From contig NZ_LQOM01000014.1 in NCBI RefSeq assembly GCF_002101595.1, forward strand, positions 1 to 64,000: a stretch of DNA of 64,000 nucleotides, given 5' to 3'. This DNA comes from Mycobacterium celatum (GTDB lineage Bacteria > Actinomycetota > Actinomycetes > Mycobacteriales > Mycobacteriaceae). The position numbers and the translations under genes are program-made. Positions 8,527 to 18,039 of the stretch are shown piece after piece; the stretch's first letter is position 1; each line of letters begins with the position of its first letter. The notes under the pieces were generated by a model that worked only from the letters and a program-made list of their open reading frames with translations, had not been told where the DNA came from and made no database searches.

Positions 8527-10167
8527 ATGAGCACCGAAGCCCCGAGCGCCACGCTGCACGCCGGGCAGCTGATCGCGCGCCGACTGAAAGCCAGCGGCAT
8601 CGACACGATATTCACCTTGTCCGGTGGCCATTTGTTCTCGATCTACGACGGCTGCCGCAGCGAAGGTATCCGGCTGATCGACACCCGCCACGAGCAGACC
8701 GCCGCTTTCGCCGCGGAAGGCTGGTCGAAGGTGACGCGGCTGCCGGGTGTGGCGGCGCTGACCGCCGGCCCGGGCGTCACCAACGGGATGAGCGCGATGG
8801 CCGCCGCGCAACAGAACTCGTCGCCGCTGCTGGTGCTCGGCGGCCGGGCGCCGGCGCTGCGGTGGGGCATGGGATCGCTGCAGGAGATCGACCACGTCCC
8901 GTTCGTGGCGCCGCTGGCCCGGTTCGCGGCCACTGCGCAGTCGGCCGACGCGGTGTGCGGGCTCGTCGACGAGGCGCTGCGGGCCACGGTGTCTGCGCCG
9001 TCGGGGGTGGCGTTCGTCGATTTCCCGATGGACCACGTGTTTTCCGTCGCCGAGGACGATGGCGCCCCCGGTGCGCTGACCACGCTGCCGTCGGCGCCGG
9101 CGCCCGACGGCGACGCCCTCGACCGGGCCGCGAGCCTGCTGGCCGGCGCGCGGCGGCCGGTGATCATGGCCGGCACCAACGTGTGGTGGGGCCATGCGGA
9201 AGCCGCGCTGCTGCGTCTGGTCGAGCAGTGCCGTATCCCCGTGCTGATGAACGGGATGGCGCGCGGAACTGTACCCGCCGATCACCCGATGGCGTTCTCT
9301 CGGGCACGTTCAAAAGCGTTGCGGGAGGCCGACGTTGCCGTGGTGCTCGGGGTGCCGATGGATTTCCGACTCGGTTTCGGCGGGGTGTTCGGGCCGGACA
9401 CGCAGCTGATCGTGGCCGACCGCCTCGAGCCCGAGCGCGGCCATCCGCGCCCGATCGCGGCCGGGCTCTACGGCGACCTGTCGGCGATCCTGCCGGCGCT
9501 GAGCACAACGACGGGCACTACTCACGACGACTGGATCGCCGAGCTCCGGTCGGCCGAGACCGCGGCCCGCGACGCCGAAAAGGCCGAGCTGGTCGACGAC
9601 CGGGCCCCGCTGCACCCGATGCGGGTGTACGCCGAGCTGGCCCCGCTGCTGGACCGCGACGCGATCGTCGTCGTCGACGCCGGCGACTTCGGGTCCTACG
9701 CCGGCCGGGTGATCGACAGCTACGTTCCCGGCGCCTGGCTCGACAGCGGCCCGTTCGGCTGCCTGGGATCCGGGCCCGGCTACGCGCTGGCTGCCAAGCT
9801 GGCCCGGCCCGACCGCCAGGTGGTGCTGCTGCAGGGCGACGGCGCGTTCGGGTTTTCCGGCATGGAATGGGACACGCTGGTCCGCCACGGCGTGCAGGTG
9901 GTCTCGGTGATCGGCAACAACGGCATCTGGGCGCTGGAGAAGCACCCGATGGAAGCGCTGTACGGCTATTCGGTGGTCGCCGAGCTGCGGCCGGGCACCC
10001 GCTACGACGAGGTGGTGCGCGCGCTGGGCGGCCACGGCGAGCTGGTGTCGGCACCCGCCGAGCTTCGGCCCGCGCTCGAGCGGGCGTTCGGCAGCGGGCT
10101 GCCCGCCGTCGTCAACGTGCTGACCGACCCGGCTGTGGCCTACCCCCGCCGATCGAATTTGGCGTAA
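8527..10167 (+). CDS. ilvG: thiamine-diphosphate enzyme, acetolactate synthase-like (Rv1820)
   Basis: A 546-residue enzyme of the acetolactate synthase/benzaldehyde lyase superfamily. The activating Glu is in [14 protein letters not shown] (about residues 56-69) and the ThDP/Mg2+ motif [19 protein letters not shown]...GNNG lies at about 438-467. The name ilvG is the M. tuberculosis convention. The protein may make acetolactate, but the family also includes oxalyl-CoA decarboxylases and other 2-ketoacid or acyloin enzymes, and no regulatory subunit is adjacent. Expression is probably from the short divergent interval shared with the bacA-type gene. A palindromic repeat element separates it from secA2. 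Confidence 0.85.
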   Translation: MSTEAPSATLHAGQLIARRLKASGIDTIFTLSGGHLFSIYDGCRSEGIRLIDTRHEQTAAFAAEGWSKVTRLPGVAALTAGPGVTNGMSAMAAAQQNSSPLLVLGGRAPALRWGMGSLQEIDHVPFVAPLARFAATAQSADAVCGLVDEALRATVSAPSGVAFVDFPMDHVFSVAEDDGAPGALTTLPSAPAPDGDALDRAASLLAGARRPVIMAGTNVWWGHAEAALLRLVEQCRIPVLMNGMARGTVPADHPMAFSRARSKALREADVAVVLGVPMDFRLGFGGVFGPDTQLIVADRLEPERGHPRPIAAGLYGDLSAILPALSTTTGTTHDDWIAELRSAETAARDAEKAELVDDRAPLHPMRVYAELAPLLDRDAIVVVDAGDFGSYAGRVIDSYVPGAWLDSGPFGCLGSGPGYALAAKLARPDRQVVLLQGDGAFGFSGMEWDTLVRHGVQVVSVIGNNGIWALEKHPMEALYGYSVVAELRPGTRYDEVVRALGGHGELVSAPAELRPALERAFGSGLPAVVNVLTDPAVAYPRRSNLA

Positions 10168-10186
10168 AGGCTGCCGCCCCTCCGCC

Positions 10187-10246
10187 GCGAGCGTGCGCAG
10201 ATCCGGTGATGAGGCCGGCGTGTCGCCCGGCGACACGCACGCTCGC
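10187..10246. repeat. palindromic intergenic repeat, family A copy 1
   Basis: A 60-bp element with perfect 11-bp terminal inverted repeats: GCGAGCGTGCG at 10187-10197 and CGCACGCTCGC at 10236-10246. An inner near-perfect palindrome GTGTCGCC-C-GGCGACAC occupies 10220-10236. It fills most of the gap between ilvG and secA2, ending 24 bases before the secA2 GTG. A related copy in inverse orientation lies at 18675-18731 (47 of 57 positions identical by hand alignment) and a third at 49764-49821. Confidence 0.85.
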
Positions 10247-10270
10247 GCCAGGCGTGAGTACCGTTGTGCT

Positions 10271-12595
10271 GTGCCGAAGACCACCAGCGCCAAACCAGGT
10301 CGGCTGAGCAGCAGGTTCTGGCAACTGCTCGGCGCCAGCACGGAGAAGAACCAAACCCGTTCCCTCTCCGAGGTGAAAGCGTCGGCCGAATACGACGAGA
10401 AGGCCGCCGCCCTCGACGACGAGCAGCTGCGCAAGGCCGCCGGCCTGCTCAAGCTCGACGACCTCGCCGAAGCCAAGGACATCCCGCAGTTCCTGGCCAT
10501 CGCCCGCGAAGCCGCCGAGCGGTCCACCGGGCTGCGGCCATTCGACGTGCAGCTGCTCGGCGCGCTGCGCATGCTGGCCGGCGACGTGATCGAAATGGCC
10601 ACCGGCGAGGGCAAAACCCTGGCGGGGGCGATCGCTGCGGCCGGCTATGCGCTGGCCGGCCGCAGCGTGCACGTCGTCACGATCAACGACTACCTGGCCC
10701 GACGCGATGCCGAGTGGATGGGCCCACTGATCGAGGCGCTCGGTTTGACGGTCGGCTGGATCACCGCCGAGTCGACGGCCGAGGAGCGGCGCGCCGCCTA
10801 CCAGTGCGACGTCACCTACGCCTCGGTCAACGAGATCGGCTTCGACGTGCTGCGCGACCAGCTGGTCACCGACGTCGCCGATCTGGTGTCGCCCAACCCG
10901 GACGTGGCGCTGATCGACGAGGCCGACTCGGTGCTGGTCGACGAGGCGCTGGTGCCGCTGGTGCTGGCCGGCACCACGCACCGGGAAACCCCACGGCTGG
11001 AGATCATCCGGCTGGTCGGCGAGCTGCATCCGGGCAAGCATTACGAGACCGACGCCGAGGGCCGCAACGTGCATCTGACCGAGGACGGCGCGCGCTACGT
11101 CGAGGCCAAGCTCGGCGGCATCGACCTGTACTCCGAAGAGCACGTCGGCACCACGCTCACCGAGGTCAACGTCGCCCTGCACGCGCATGTGCTGCTGCAG
11201 CGCGACGTGCACTACATCGTGCGTGACGACGCCGTTCACCTGATCAACGCCTCCCGCGGCCGCATCGCGCAGCTGCAGCGCTGGCCGGACGGGCTACAGG
11301 CCGCGGTCGAGGCCAAGGAAGGCATCGAGACCACCGAAACCGGTGAGGTGCTGGACACCATCACCGTGCAGGCCCTGATCAACCGGTACGAGACGGTGTG
11401 CGGCATGACCGGTACCGCGCTGGCCGCCGGCGAACAGTTGCGCCAGTTCTACAAGCTCGGTGTGTCGCCAATCCCGCCCAACACCCCCAACATTCGTGAA
11501 GACGAGGCCGACCGCGTGTACATCACTGCGGCGGCCAAGAACGACGCGATCATCGCGCACATCATCGAGGTGCACGAGACCGGCCAGCCGGTGCTGGTCG
11601 GCACCCGCGACGTCGCCGAATCCGAGGAGCTGCACGAGCGGCTGCTGCGACGTGGCGTCCCCGCGGTCGTGCTCAACGCGAAAAACGACGCCGAAGAAGC
11701 CCGGATCATCGCCGAGGCCGGCAAGCTCGGCGCGGTGACGGTGTCGACCCAAATGGCCGGGCGCGGCACCGACATCCGCCTCGGTGGCTCCGACGAAGCC
11801 GACCACGACAAGGTCGCCGACCTGGGCGGGCTGCACGTCATCGGCACCGGACGACACAACACCGAACGGCTGGACAACCAGCTGCGTGGGCGCGCCGGGC
11901 GCCAGGGCGACCCGGGTTCGACGGTGTTCTTCTCCAGCTGGGAAGACGACGTCGTCGCCGCCAACCTCGAGCAGGGCAAGCTGCCGACCCAGACCGACGA
12001 CGACGGGCGCATCATCAGCCCCAAGGCGGCCGGGCTGCTGGACCACGCCCAGCGCGTCGCCGAGGGCCGGATGCTCGACGTGCACGCCAACACGTGGCGC
12101 TACAACCAGTTGATCGCCCAGCAGCGCGCCATCATCGTCGAACGCCGAAACACGTTGCTGTCCACCGCAACCGCGCGCGAAGAGCTCGCCGAGCTGGCGC
12201 CCAAACGCTACGAAGAGCTGGCGAAAACCCTCTCCGAAGAACAACTGGAGAAGATCTGCCGGCTGATCATGCTCTATCACCTCGACCGCGGCTGGGCCGA
12301 CCATCTGGCCTATCTGGCCGACATCAGGGAGAGCATCCACCTGCGGGCGCTGGGCCGGCAGAACCCGCTCGACGAGTTTCACCGGATGGCGGTCGACGCG
12401 TTCGCGTCGCTGGCCGCCGACGCGATCGAAGCCGCCCAGCAGACCTTCGAAACCTCCCCGGCGATCGAGGAGGAGCCCGGCGTGGACCTGTCCAAGCTGG
12501 CGCGGCCGACGTCGACGTGGACCTACATGGTGCACGACAACCCGCTGGCCGACGACACGCTTTCCGCGCTGAGCCTGCCCGGGGTGTTCCGCTAG
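10271..12595 (+). CDS. secA2: accessory preprotein translocase ATPase SecA2
   Basis: A 774-residue SecA2 that powers export of a subset of mycobacterial proteins through SecYEG, including ones without classical signals, and is required for phagosome arrest in pathogenic species. Walker A GEGKT lies at about 112-116 and the DEAD-type Walker [10 protein letters not shown] at about 214-222. The helicase-like motifs [19 protein letters not shown] and [14 protein letters not shown] appear about two thirds of the way along. The protein is shorter than SecA1, lacks the zinc-binding C-terminal tail and ends LSLPGVFR, as expected for SecA2. The GTG start ([10 protein letters not shown]) matches the M. 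tuberculosis N-terminus. The stop TAG abuts a repeat-family B element. pgsA2 and the DUF881 cluster follow on the same strand. Confidence 0.97.
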   Translation: MPKTTSAKPGRLSSRFWQLLGASTEKNQTRSLSEVKASAEYDEKAAALDDEQLRKAAGLLKLDDLAEAKDIPQFLAIAREAAERSTGLRPFDVQLLGALRMLAGDVIEMATGEGKTLAGAIAAAGYALAGRSVHVVTINDYLARRDAEWMGPLIEALGLTVGWITAESTAEERRAAYQCDVTYASVNEIGFDVLRDQLVTDVADLVSPNPDVALIDEADSVLVDEALVPLVLAGTTHRETPRLEIIRLVGELHPGKHYETDAEGRNVHLTEDGARYVEAKLGGIDLYSEEHVGTTLTEVNVALHAHVLLQRDVHYIVRDDAVHLINASRGRIAQLQRWPDGLQAAVEAKEGIETTETGEVLDTITVQALINRYETVCGMTGTALAAGEQLRQFYKLGVSPIPPNTPNIREDEADRVYITAAAKNDAIIAHIIEVHETGQPVLVGTRDVAESEELHERLLRRGVPAVVLNAKNDAEEARIIAEAGKLGAVTVSTQMAGRGTDIRLGGSDEADHDKVADLGGLHVIGTGRHNTERLDNQLRGRAGRQGDPGSTVFFSSWEDDVVAANLEQGKLPTQTDDDGRIISPKAAGLLDHAQRVAEGRMLDVHANTWRYNQLIAQQRAIIVERRNTLLSTATAREELAELAPKRYEELAKTLSEEQLEKICRLIMLYHLDRGWADHLAYLADIRESIHLRALGRQNPLDEFHRMAVDAFASLAADAIEAAQQTFETSPAIEEEPGVDLSKLARPTSTWTYMVHDNPLADDTLSALSLPGVFR

Positions 12596-12600
12596 CGGCG

Positions 12601-12691
12601 ATCGCAAGTGCGGCGGAGCCGGGCGCAGCGGGTCGCCGCCGTAGGGCTAGCGGCGATGCAGAGCGCGGATCGCGATGAGGAGGAGCCGGGC
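12601..12691 (+). repeat. 3'-end repeat, family B copy 1 plus degenerate tandem copy
   Basis: Bases 12601-12641 (ATCGCAAGTGCGGCGGAGCC...GGTCGCCGCCG) are identical at 40 of 41 positions to the reverse complement of 32971-33011. The element begins three bases after the secA2 TAG stop and reads in the gene's direction. A second, decayed copy follows at about 12645-12691, recognisable by CTAGCGGCGAT...GCGCGG and GGAGCCGGGC. The 41-bp unit can fold with a GCGGCG/CGCCGC stem (12610-12615 with 12634-12639). The role is unknown; a transcript-end or processing element is possible. Confidence 0.8.
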
Positions 12692-12713
12692 AATTCGGCT
12701 AGGGTCACGGCTC

Positions 12714-13316
12714 ATGGGGCCCTCAGGCGCGCGCGATCGGGTTCTGACCGTGCCGAACGTCCTGAGCGGGATCCGGCTGGTCTTGATCCCGGTCTTCTAC
12801 TATCTGCTGCTGGTTGCGCACGCCGACGCCTGGGCGGTGGCAATCCTGGTGTTCAGCGGCGCGTCGGACTGGGCCGACGGCAAGATCGCCCGGCTGCTGG
12901 ACCAGTCGTCGCGGCTCGGGGAGTTGCTCGATCCGGCGGTCGACCGGCTTTACATGGTGAGCATCCCGGTCGCGTTCGGGCTGCGCGGCATCGTGCCGTG
13001 GTGGATCATCGCGGTGTTGTTCGCGCGCGACGCTCTGCTGGCCGCCGAGCTCCCGGTGCTGCGCACCCGCGGGTTCACCGCGCTACCCGTGCTGTACATC
13101 GGTAAGGCCGCGACGTTCGCGCTGATGTCGGCTTTTCCGCTGATCCTGCTGGGCCAGTGGGACGCGCAGTGGAGCCGGGTCATACTCGCCTGCGGCTGGG
13201 CGTTTTTGATCTGGGGCCTCTACATGTACCTGTGGTCGTTCATCTTGTACGTGGCGCAGATGGTCTTGGTGGTACGCCGACTGCCCAGGGTGCAGGCCGG
13301 AGGCGCTCATGGGTAA
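12714..13316 (+). CDS. pgsA2: CDP-alcohol phosphatidyltransferase (PgsA2-like)
   Basis: A polytopic membrane enzyme of about 200 residues. The full CDP-alcohol phosphotransferase signature is present: D52-x2-D55-G56-x2-A59-R60-x8-G69-x3-D73-x3-D77. The enzyme displaces CMP from CDP-diacylglycerol with an alcohol such as glycerol phosphate or phosphatidylglycerol. The M. tuberculosis orthologue Rv1822 is annotated pgsA2, but a cardiolipin synthase role has also been suggested, so the exact product is unsettled. Hydrophobic helices cover most of the remainder. The ATG ([13 protein letters not shown]) was chosen for family length. The 3' end overlaps the next gene by eight bases, indicating translational coupling with the DUF881 protein. 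Confidence 0.9.
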   Translation: MGPSGARDRVLTVPNVLSGIRLVLIPVFYYLLLVAHADAWAVAILVFSGASDWADGKIARLLDQSSRLGELLDPAVDRLYMVSIPVAFGLRGIVPWWIIAVLFARDALLAAELPVLRTRGFTALPVLYIGKAATFALMSAFPLILLGQWDAQWSRVILACGWAFLIWGLYMYLWSFILYVAQMVLVVRRLPRVQAGGAHG

Positions 13317-14220
13317 CCCGACGCTCGGCGGCTACGACCCCGACGCCGGCCGCAACGTGCACGAGGCGGGGCGCCCACAGCTCATCCCCGTGCCGTCGCT
13401 GCTGCGCGCCCTGCTCTCCGAACATCTGGACCCCGGTTACGCGGCGGCGGCCGCCCGGCGGGAGCGCGCGGACGTGCCGCGAAGCCGAGTTGCCGGCTGG
13501 ATTTGGCAGGCGCTGGCGGCGTTGCTGGTGGCGGCGGTGTTCGCCGCGGCCGTCGCGCAGGCCCGGCTGGTGGCGCCCGGCGTCAGTTCCGTCCAGCAGG
13601 TGCTGCTGCGCAGCGTGCGCGCCGAGGAGACCTCCACCGGTGAGCTGAGTGCGCGCCGCAACGCGCTGGCGGCACAGGTCGACGACGTTCAGCGGCGCAC
13701 GCTCGTCGACGACGCCGAGGGTCAGCGGCTGCTCGCCAGCCTCGACGCGCTCAGCCTGGCCGCCGCCAGCGGCCCGGTGATCGGGCCGGGGCTCGTCGTG
13801 ACGGTGACCGACCCGGGCGCCGGGCCCAACCTCTCCGATGTCTCTAAGCAACGCGTCGCCGGAAGCCGACAGATCATCTTGGACCGCGACCTGCAGCTCG
13901 TCGTCAATTCGTTGTGGGCCAGCGGCGCCGAGGCGATCGCCGTCGGCGGTGTGCGGATCGGGCCCAACGTGACCATCCGGCAAGCGGGCGGCGCGATCTT
14001 GGTCGACAATAACCCGGTCGGCAGCCCGTACGCGATCCTCGCGGTGGGGCCACCGCACGCCATGCAGGATGCCTTCGACCGCAGTCCGGGCCTGCACCGC
14101 CTGCGGCTGCTGGAGGCCTCCTATGGTGTGGGTGTCAACGTGAGTGCCCGCGACGGGCTCACGCTGCCCGCCGGCGCGCTCCGAGATGTCAAGTTCGCCA
14201 AAGAGATTGGGTCTTCGTGA
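13309..14220 (+). CDS. DUF881 envelope protein, first copy (Rv1823-like)
   Basis: A 303-residue, membrane-anchored DUF881 protein. One transmembrane segment (about 65-85, [21 protein letters not shown]) follows a cytoplasmic tail. The external part begins with a short coiled-coil-like stretch (about 105-140) and then the DUF881 core with [12 protein letters not shown] (about 161-172), [21 protein letters not shown] and [10 protein letters not shown]. In Actinobacteria and Firmicutes, DUF881 and DUF1290 genes cluster beside division or envelope genes; molecular function is not established. The start overlaps pgsA2. It is the first of a DUF881-DUF1290-DUF881 trio. Confidence 0.9.
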   Translation: MGNPTLGGYDPDAGRNVHEAGRPQLIPVPSLLRALLSEHLDPGYAAAAARRERADVPRSRVAGWIWQALAALLVAAVFAAAVAQARLVAPGVSSVQQVLLRSVRAEETSTGELSARRNALAAQVDDVQRRTLVDDAEGQRLLASLDALSLAAASGPVIGPGLVVTVTDPGAGPNLSDVSKQRVAGSRQIILDRDLQLVVNSLWASGAEAIAVGGVRIGPNVTIRQAGGAILVDNNPVGSPYAILAVGPPHAMQDAFDRSPGLHRLRLLEASYGVGVNVSARDGLTLPAGALRDVKFAKEIGSS

Positions 14221-14251
14221 GGAAAACATCAGCTGCAAGAGGCAGGCGCGG

Positions 14252-14584
14252 ATGATCGGTGTTGCGGCGCTGGCCGTCGGCATCGTGCTGGGGCTCGTCT
14301 TTCACCCCAGCGTGCCGGAGGCCATCCAACCGTATTTGCCCATCGCGGTCGTCGCGGCTCTCGACGCGGTCTTCGGCGGACTGCGGGCCTATCTGGAACG
14401 CATCTTCGACCCGAAGGTCTTCGTGGTGTCGTTCGTGTTCAACGTGTTGGTGGCCGCGCTGATCGTCTACGTCGGTGACCAATTGGGCGTCGGCACACAG
14501 CTATCCACGGCGATCATCGTGGTGCTGGGCATCCGCATCTTCGGCAATGCGGCCGCGCTGCGGCGCCGGCTGTTCGGGGCCTGA
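14252..14584 (+). CDS. small basic membrane protein, DUF1290 (Rv1824-like)
   Basis: A 110-residue membrane protein of the small-basic-protein (Sbp, DUF1290) family: MIGVAALAVGIVLGLVF, then PYLPIAVVAALDAVFGGLRA and two further hydrophobic stretches (VFVVSFVFNVLVAALIVYVG and AIIVVLGIRIFGNAAALRR). The family is thought to scaffold division or envelope complexes and is always found between two DUF881 genes, as here. The ATG was chosen because it begins the conserved sequence; there is weak purine-rich RBS material (AAGAGGCAGG) upstream. An upstream non-ATG start in the same frame overlapping the DUF881 gene cannot be excluded. Confidence 0.88.
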   Translation: MIGVAALAVGIVLGLVFHPSVPEAIQPYLPIAVVAALDAVFGGLRAYLERIFDPKVFVVSFVFNVLVAALIVYVGDQLGVGTQLSTAIIVVLGIRIFGNAAALRRRLFGA

Positions 14585-14596
14585 GTTTAGGGCGGC

Positions 14597-15430
14597 ATGA
14601 GCGACTCCGACGCCAAAGACGCAGCGCCCCAGCCGGATACGGCTGAGGGTGAGCACCATGGCCGGCACGAGTTGCCGCCGCACCACCCCCGGCCCGAGAT
14701 CGGTCAGCTTCAGCCGCGGGGGCTTTCGGGACTCCTGCGACGCGGCCGCACGCTGTTCGGCGCACTGGCCGCCCTGTTGTGCCTGCTGCTGGGCGTCGCG
14801 ATCGTCACCCAGGTGCGCCAGAACGAATCCGGCGACGCCCTGGACACCGCCCGCCCTGCCGACCTGCTGGTCCTGCTGGATTCGCTGCGGCAACGCGAGG
14901 CCACGCTCAACACCGAAGTGGCCGAACTGCAACGCACGCTGTCGGCGTTGCAGGCATCGGGCAGCAGCGACCAGGCCGCCATCGAAAACGCCCAGGCCAG
15001 GCTCGCCGCATTGTCGATCCTGATCGGCACCGTCGGTGCTACCGGTCCCGGCGTCACCGTGACGATCGACGACCCGGGGCCGGGGGTGGCGCCGGAGGCG
15101 ATGCTCGACGTGATCAACGAACTGCGGGCCGCCGGCGCCGAAGCCCTGGAGATCCGGGACAAGCAGCAGGCCGTGCGGGTCGGCGTCGACACCTGGGTGA
15201 TCGGCGCTCCGGGTGCGCTGACCATGGACGGCAAAACCCTGTCACCGCCGTATTCGATTCTGGCCATTGGTGATCCGCCAACCTTGGCCGCCGCGATGAA
15301 CATTCCCGGTGGCGCCGTCGACAGCGTCAAACGGGTCGGCGGCACGATGTCGGTGCAACAAGCCGACCGGGTCGACGTCACCGCCTTGCGACAACCAAAA
15401 CCACGCCAATACGCTCAGCCCGTCAAGTGA
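14597..15430 (+). CDS. DUF881 envelope protein, second copy (Rv1825-like)
   Basis: A 277-residue DUF881 protein paralogous to the gene two positions upstream. A charged, His/Pro-rich cytoplasmic tail (about 1-50) precedes one transmembrane helix (about 55-75, LFGALAALLCLLLGVAIVTQV). Next come a coiled-coil region (about 90-135, DLLVLLDSLRQREATLNTEV...) and the DUF881 core (GPGVTVTIDDPGPG at about 151-164, YSILAIGDP near 220). It starts 12 bases after the DUF1290 gene and is followed 36 bases later by gcvH. The longer coiled coil compared with the first copy suggests non-redundant roles in the same envelope complex (inference). Confidence 0.9.
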   Translation: MSDSDAKDAAPQPDTAEGEHHGRHELPPHHPRPEIGQLQPRGLSGLLRRGRTLFGALAALLCLLLGVAIVTQVRQNESGDALDTARPADLLVLLDSLRQREATLNTEVAELQRTLSALQASGSSDQAAIENAQARLAALSILIGTVGATGPGVTVTIDDPGPGVAPEAMLDVINELRAAGAEALEIRDKQQAVRVGVDTWVIGAPGALTMDGKTLSPPYSILAIGDPPTLAAAMNIPGGAVDSVKRVGGTMSVQQADRVDVTALRQPKPRQYAQPVK

Positions 15431-15466
15431 GCCGCCAGCGAAGTAATCGAGTAGAACAGGAACACC

Positions 15467-15862
15467 GTGAGCGATATCCCGCCCGACCTGCATTACACCG
15501 CCGAACACGAGTGGGTTCGCCGCACCGGCGACGACACCGTGCGTGTGGGGATCACCGACTTCGCGCAGTCGGCGCTTGGTGACGTGGTGTTCGTGCAGTT
15601 GCCCGACGTGGGCACCGATCTCACCGCGGGCGAGTCGTTCGGCGAAGTGGAATCGACCAAGTCGGTGTCGGATCTCTACGCGCCCGTCTCAGCGAAAGTC
15701 GTTGCCGTAAACGGCGATCTGGAAAGCAGCCCGCAACTGGTGAACTCCGACCCGTATGGTGCGGGGTGGCTGGTGGACCTCCAGCTGGACGGCGCGGCCC
15801 TCGAAGAGAGCTTCGCCGAGCTGCTGGACGCCGAGGCCTACCGCGGCACGCTGACCGAATGA
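15467..15862 (+). CDS. gcvH: glycine cleavage system H protein
   Basis: The 131-residue lipoyl carrier of the glycine cleavage complex shuttles the aminomethyl group from the P protein (GcvB, 3 kb downstream) to the T protein. The lipoyl-lysine hairpin is clear: [22 protein letters not shown] with Lys at about 65. Start GTG ([16 protein letters not shown]) follows AGGAAC. Length is normal. The T protein is not in the window. It is placed between the DUF881 trio and garA, as in other mycobacteria, which links one-carbon/glycine flux to the GarA nitrogen-carbon switch next door. Confidence 0.96.
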   Translation: MSDIPPDLHYTAEHEWVRRTGDDTVRVGITDFAQSALGDVVFVQLPDVGTDLTAGESFGEVESTKSVSDLYAPVSAKVVAVNGDLESSPQLVNSDPYGAGWLVDLQLDGAALEESFAELLDAEAYRGTLTE

Positions 15863-16019
15863 GAATTGTTAGGGTGCCATGCCAGCCGCCGATCCGGCGG
15901 TGGTGGGCACATTGCGGACCGGTGCGCGGTACGGTCGACACATCGACGGTGAAGCAGGTGGGAAACCGGCCGGCCGGGCCCGATCAGACAGCGCCACAGC
16001 GGCCAGTGAGGAGCAGCGG

Positions 16020-16490
16020 GTGACGGAAAAGGACAACGACCAGACCTCTGACGAAGTGACGGTGGAGACGACATCCGTCTTCCGGGCCGACTTCCTCAAT
16101 GAACTGGACGCTCCCGCGCAAGCGGGCGCCGAGAGCGCGGTGTCCGGCGTCGAAGGTCTGCCGGCCGGTTCGGCGTTGCTGGTCGTCAAACGCGGACCCA
16201 ACGCGGGCTCGCGCTTCCTGCTCGACCAGCCGGTCACGTCGGCCGGCCGCCATCCCGACAGCGACATCTTCCTCGACGACGTCACCGTGAGCCGTCGGCA
16301 TGCCGAATTCCGGCTGGAGAGCGACGAGTTCCACGTCGTCGACGTCGGCAGTCTCAACGGTACCTATGTCAACCGCGAGCCGGTCGATTCGGCGGTGCTG
16401 GCCAACGGCGACGAAGTTCAGATCGGCAAGTTCCGCCTGGTGTTTCTGACCGGCCCGAAGCCCGGTGACGACGGGGGACCGGGAAGCTAG
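16020..16490 (+). CDS. garA: GarA, FHA-domain metabolic regulator
   Basis: A 156-residue forkhead-associated protein. GarA binds and regulates 2-oxoglutarate dehydrogenase (KGD), NAD-glutamate dehydrogenase and glutamate synthase; phosphorylation by PknG or PknB closes it onto its own FHA domain and switches this off (established knowledge). The phospho-acceptor motif VETTSVF is at about 15-21 with the two threonines at 17-18. The FHA domain spans about 52-140, with GRH (76-78), SRRH (91-94) and NGTYVN (113-118). The GTG start ([14 protein letters not shown]) fits the family; the open frame upstream to 15879 has no family similarity. The stop overlaps the GTG of the next gene by one base (TAGTGA). 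Confidence 0.95.
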   Translation: MTEKDNDQTSDEVTVETTSVFRADFLNELDAPAQAGAESAVSGVEGLPAGSALLVVKRGPNAGSRFLLDQPVTSAGRHPDSDIFLDDVTVSRRHAEFRLESDEFHVVDVGSLNGTYVNREPVDSAVLANGDEVQIGKFRLVFLTGPKPGDDGGPGS

Positions 16491-17233
16491 TGACGGCGCC
16501 GGATACCCCCGGGCTGGCCGGGATGTCGATCGGAGCGGTTCTCGAGGCGCTGCGACCGGACTTCCCGGATGTGACGATCTCCAAGATCCGCTTTTTGGAG
16601 GCCGAGGGCCTGGTGACGCCGCAGCGCGCCGCATCGGGGTATCGCCGGTTCACTGCCTACGACTGTGCCCGGTTGCGGTTCATCCTGACCGCGCAGCGGG
16701 ACCACTACCTACCGCTGAAGGTGATCAAGGCGCAGCTGGACGCCCAGCCCGACGGCGAGCTGCCGCCGTCCGGATCGCCTTACGGCGTACCGCGATTGGT
16801 CTCGGTCAACGACGGCGCGCCCGGCCCCGACCCGGCCGCGGTAGGACCCACCCGGGTGCGGCTGAGCCGCGAGGACCTGCTGGAGCGCTCCGGGGTGGAC
16901 GAGGCGATGCTGACCGCCCTGCTCAAGGCCGGCGTGATCACCACCGGGCCGGGCGGCTTCTTCGACGAGGACTCGGTGGTGATCCTGCAATGCGCGCGGG
17001 CGCTGTCGGAGTACGGTGTCGAGCCGCGTCATCTGCGGGCTTTCCGCTCGGCGGCCGATCGCCAATCCGACCTCATCGCGCAGATCGCCGCGCCTCTTCT
17101 CGGGGCGGGCAAGGCTGGCAAGGCCGGTGCCCGCGACCGCGCGGACGATTTGGCGCGTGAGGTTGCCGCGCTGGCGATCACGTTGCACACGTCGTTGGTC
17201 AAGTCGGCCGTGCGCGACGTACTTCACCGTTAA
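16490..17233 (+). CDS. MerR-like regulator (Rv1828-like)
   Basis: A 247-residue MerR-superfamily regulator. The winged-helix DNA-binding domain lies at about 10-80: [31 protein letters not shown] and then [18 protein letters not shown]. The central region (about 120-190) contains a second predicted helical domain, and the C-terminus ends with a long helix (about 205-245). The M. tuberculosis orthologue is atypical among MerR proteins. Translation is coupled to garA by a one-base stop/start overlap, so the two share a transcript. Ligand and targets are unknown. The related MerR gene Rv1830 lies two genes downstream, giving a MerR-nuclease-MerR arrangement. Confidence 0.9.
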   Translation: MTAPDTPGLAGMSIGAVLEALRPDFPDVTISKIRFLEAEGLVTPQRAASGYRRFTAYDCARLRFILTAQRDHYLPLKVIKAQLDAQPDGELPPSGSPYGVPRLVSVNDGAPGPDPAAVGPTRVRLSREDLLERSGVDEAMLTALLKAGVITTGPGGFFDEDSVVILQCARALSEYGVEPRHLRAFRSAADRQSDLIAQIAAPLLGAGKAGKAGARDRADDLAREVAALAITLHTSLVKSAVRDVLHR

Positions 17234-17328
17234 AGGACTAGACTTTTCCTTGACAGCTTGGTGACCGGCGGCCGCGACGCCGGACCAGGTCTCGGGACAC
17301 GGCAGCACGTTGCGGAGGGCAGACACAG

Positions 17329-17823
17329 ATGGGTGAAGTTCGCGTGGTCGGCATTCGCGTCGAGCAGCCGCAGAACCAGCCGGTGTTGCTGCTGCGCGAG
17401 GCCAACGGTGACCGCTATCTGCCGATCTGGATCGGCCAGTCCGAGGCCGCGGCGATCGCCCTGGAGCAGCAGGGCGTCGAGCCGCCCCGGCCGCTGACCC
17501 ACGACCTGATCCGGGATCTGATTGCCGCGCTTGGCCATTCACTCAAAGAGGTGCGGATCGTCGACCTGCAGGAAGGCACCTTCTACGCCGACCTGGTCTT
17601 CGACCGCAATATCACCGTGTCGGCGCGCCCGTCGGACTCCGTGGCCATTGCGCTGCGAGTCGGGGTGCCGATCTACGTCGAGGAGGCGGTGCTCGCCGAG
17701 GCGGGTTTGCTGATTCCCGACGAGAGCGACGAGGAGCCCAGCAGCGCGGTCCGCGAGGACGAGGTGGAGAAGTTCAAGGAGTTTCTGGACAGCGTGTCGC
17801 CCGACGATTTCAAGGCCACCTGA
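17329..17823 (+). CDS. bifunctional nuclease family (DUF151) protein
   Basis: A 164-residue protein of the bifunctional nuclease (BFN, DUF151) family: VVGIRVEQPQNQPVLLLREA, then YLPIWIGQSEAAAIALEQQG (about 25-44) and the conserved RPSDSVAIALRVGVPIYVEEAVLAEAG (about 100-126). Plant and some bacterial members degrade DNA and RNA; the activity in mycobacteria (Rv1829) is untested to my knowledge. The C-terminal tail is acidic (DESDEEPSSAVREDEVEKFKEFL), resembling a UVR-type helical tail. The ATG is preceded by GGAGGGCAGACACAG. The 95-base gap upstream contains TTGACA (17250-17255) but no convincing partner -10. Confidence 0.9.
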   Translation: MGEVRVVGIRVEQPQNQPVLLLREANGDRYLPIWIGQSEAAAIALEQQGVEPPRPLTHDLIRDLIAALGHSLKEVRIVDLQEGTFYADLVFDRNITVSARPSDSVAIALRVGVPIYVEEAVLAEAGLLIPDESDEEPSSAVREDEVEKFKEFLDSVSPDDFKAT

Positions 17824-18039
17824 GCGGCGACCGCACAAGATCACAGAAGCGTCTCATCTGGGAGTTCGAGCTCGACACGCCCGCCGGATGGCATGGGGGT
17901 GATCGCCGCGACGGCCATACTTTGATGTCGACGGCCAACACGACAGCGAGTCGAAAAGCGTATGCTCACAAGCACTCGGCCTGAGCAAACGCGGCTGCCG
18001 GGCAGCCATGAACGAGCGCGATCGGCGAGAGGAAGCACT

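Noticed and set aside
17250..17255. TTGACA as a promoter for the bifunctional nuclease gene
   Set aside because: No acceptable -10 hexamer at the right spacing downstream, so not reported as a promoter.
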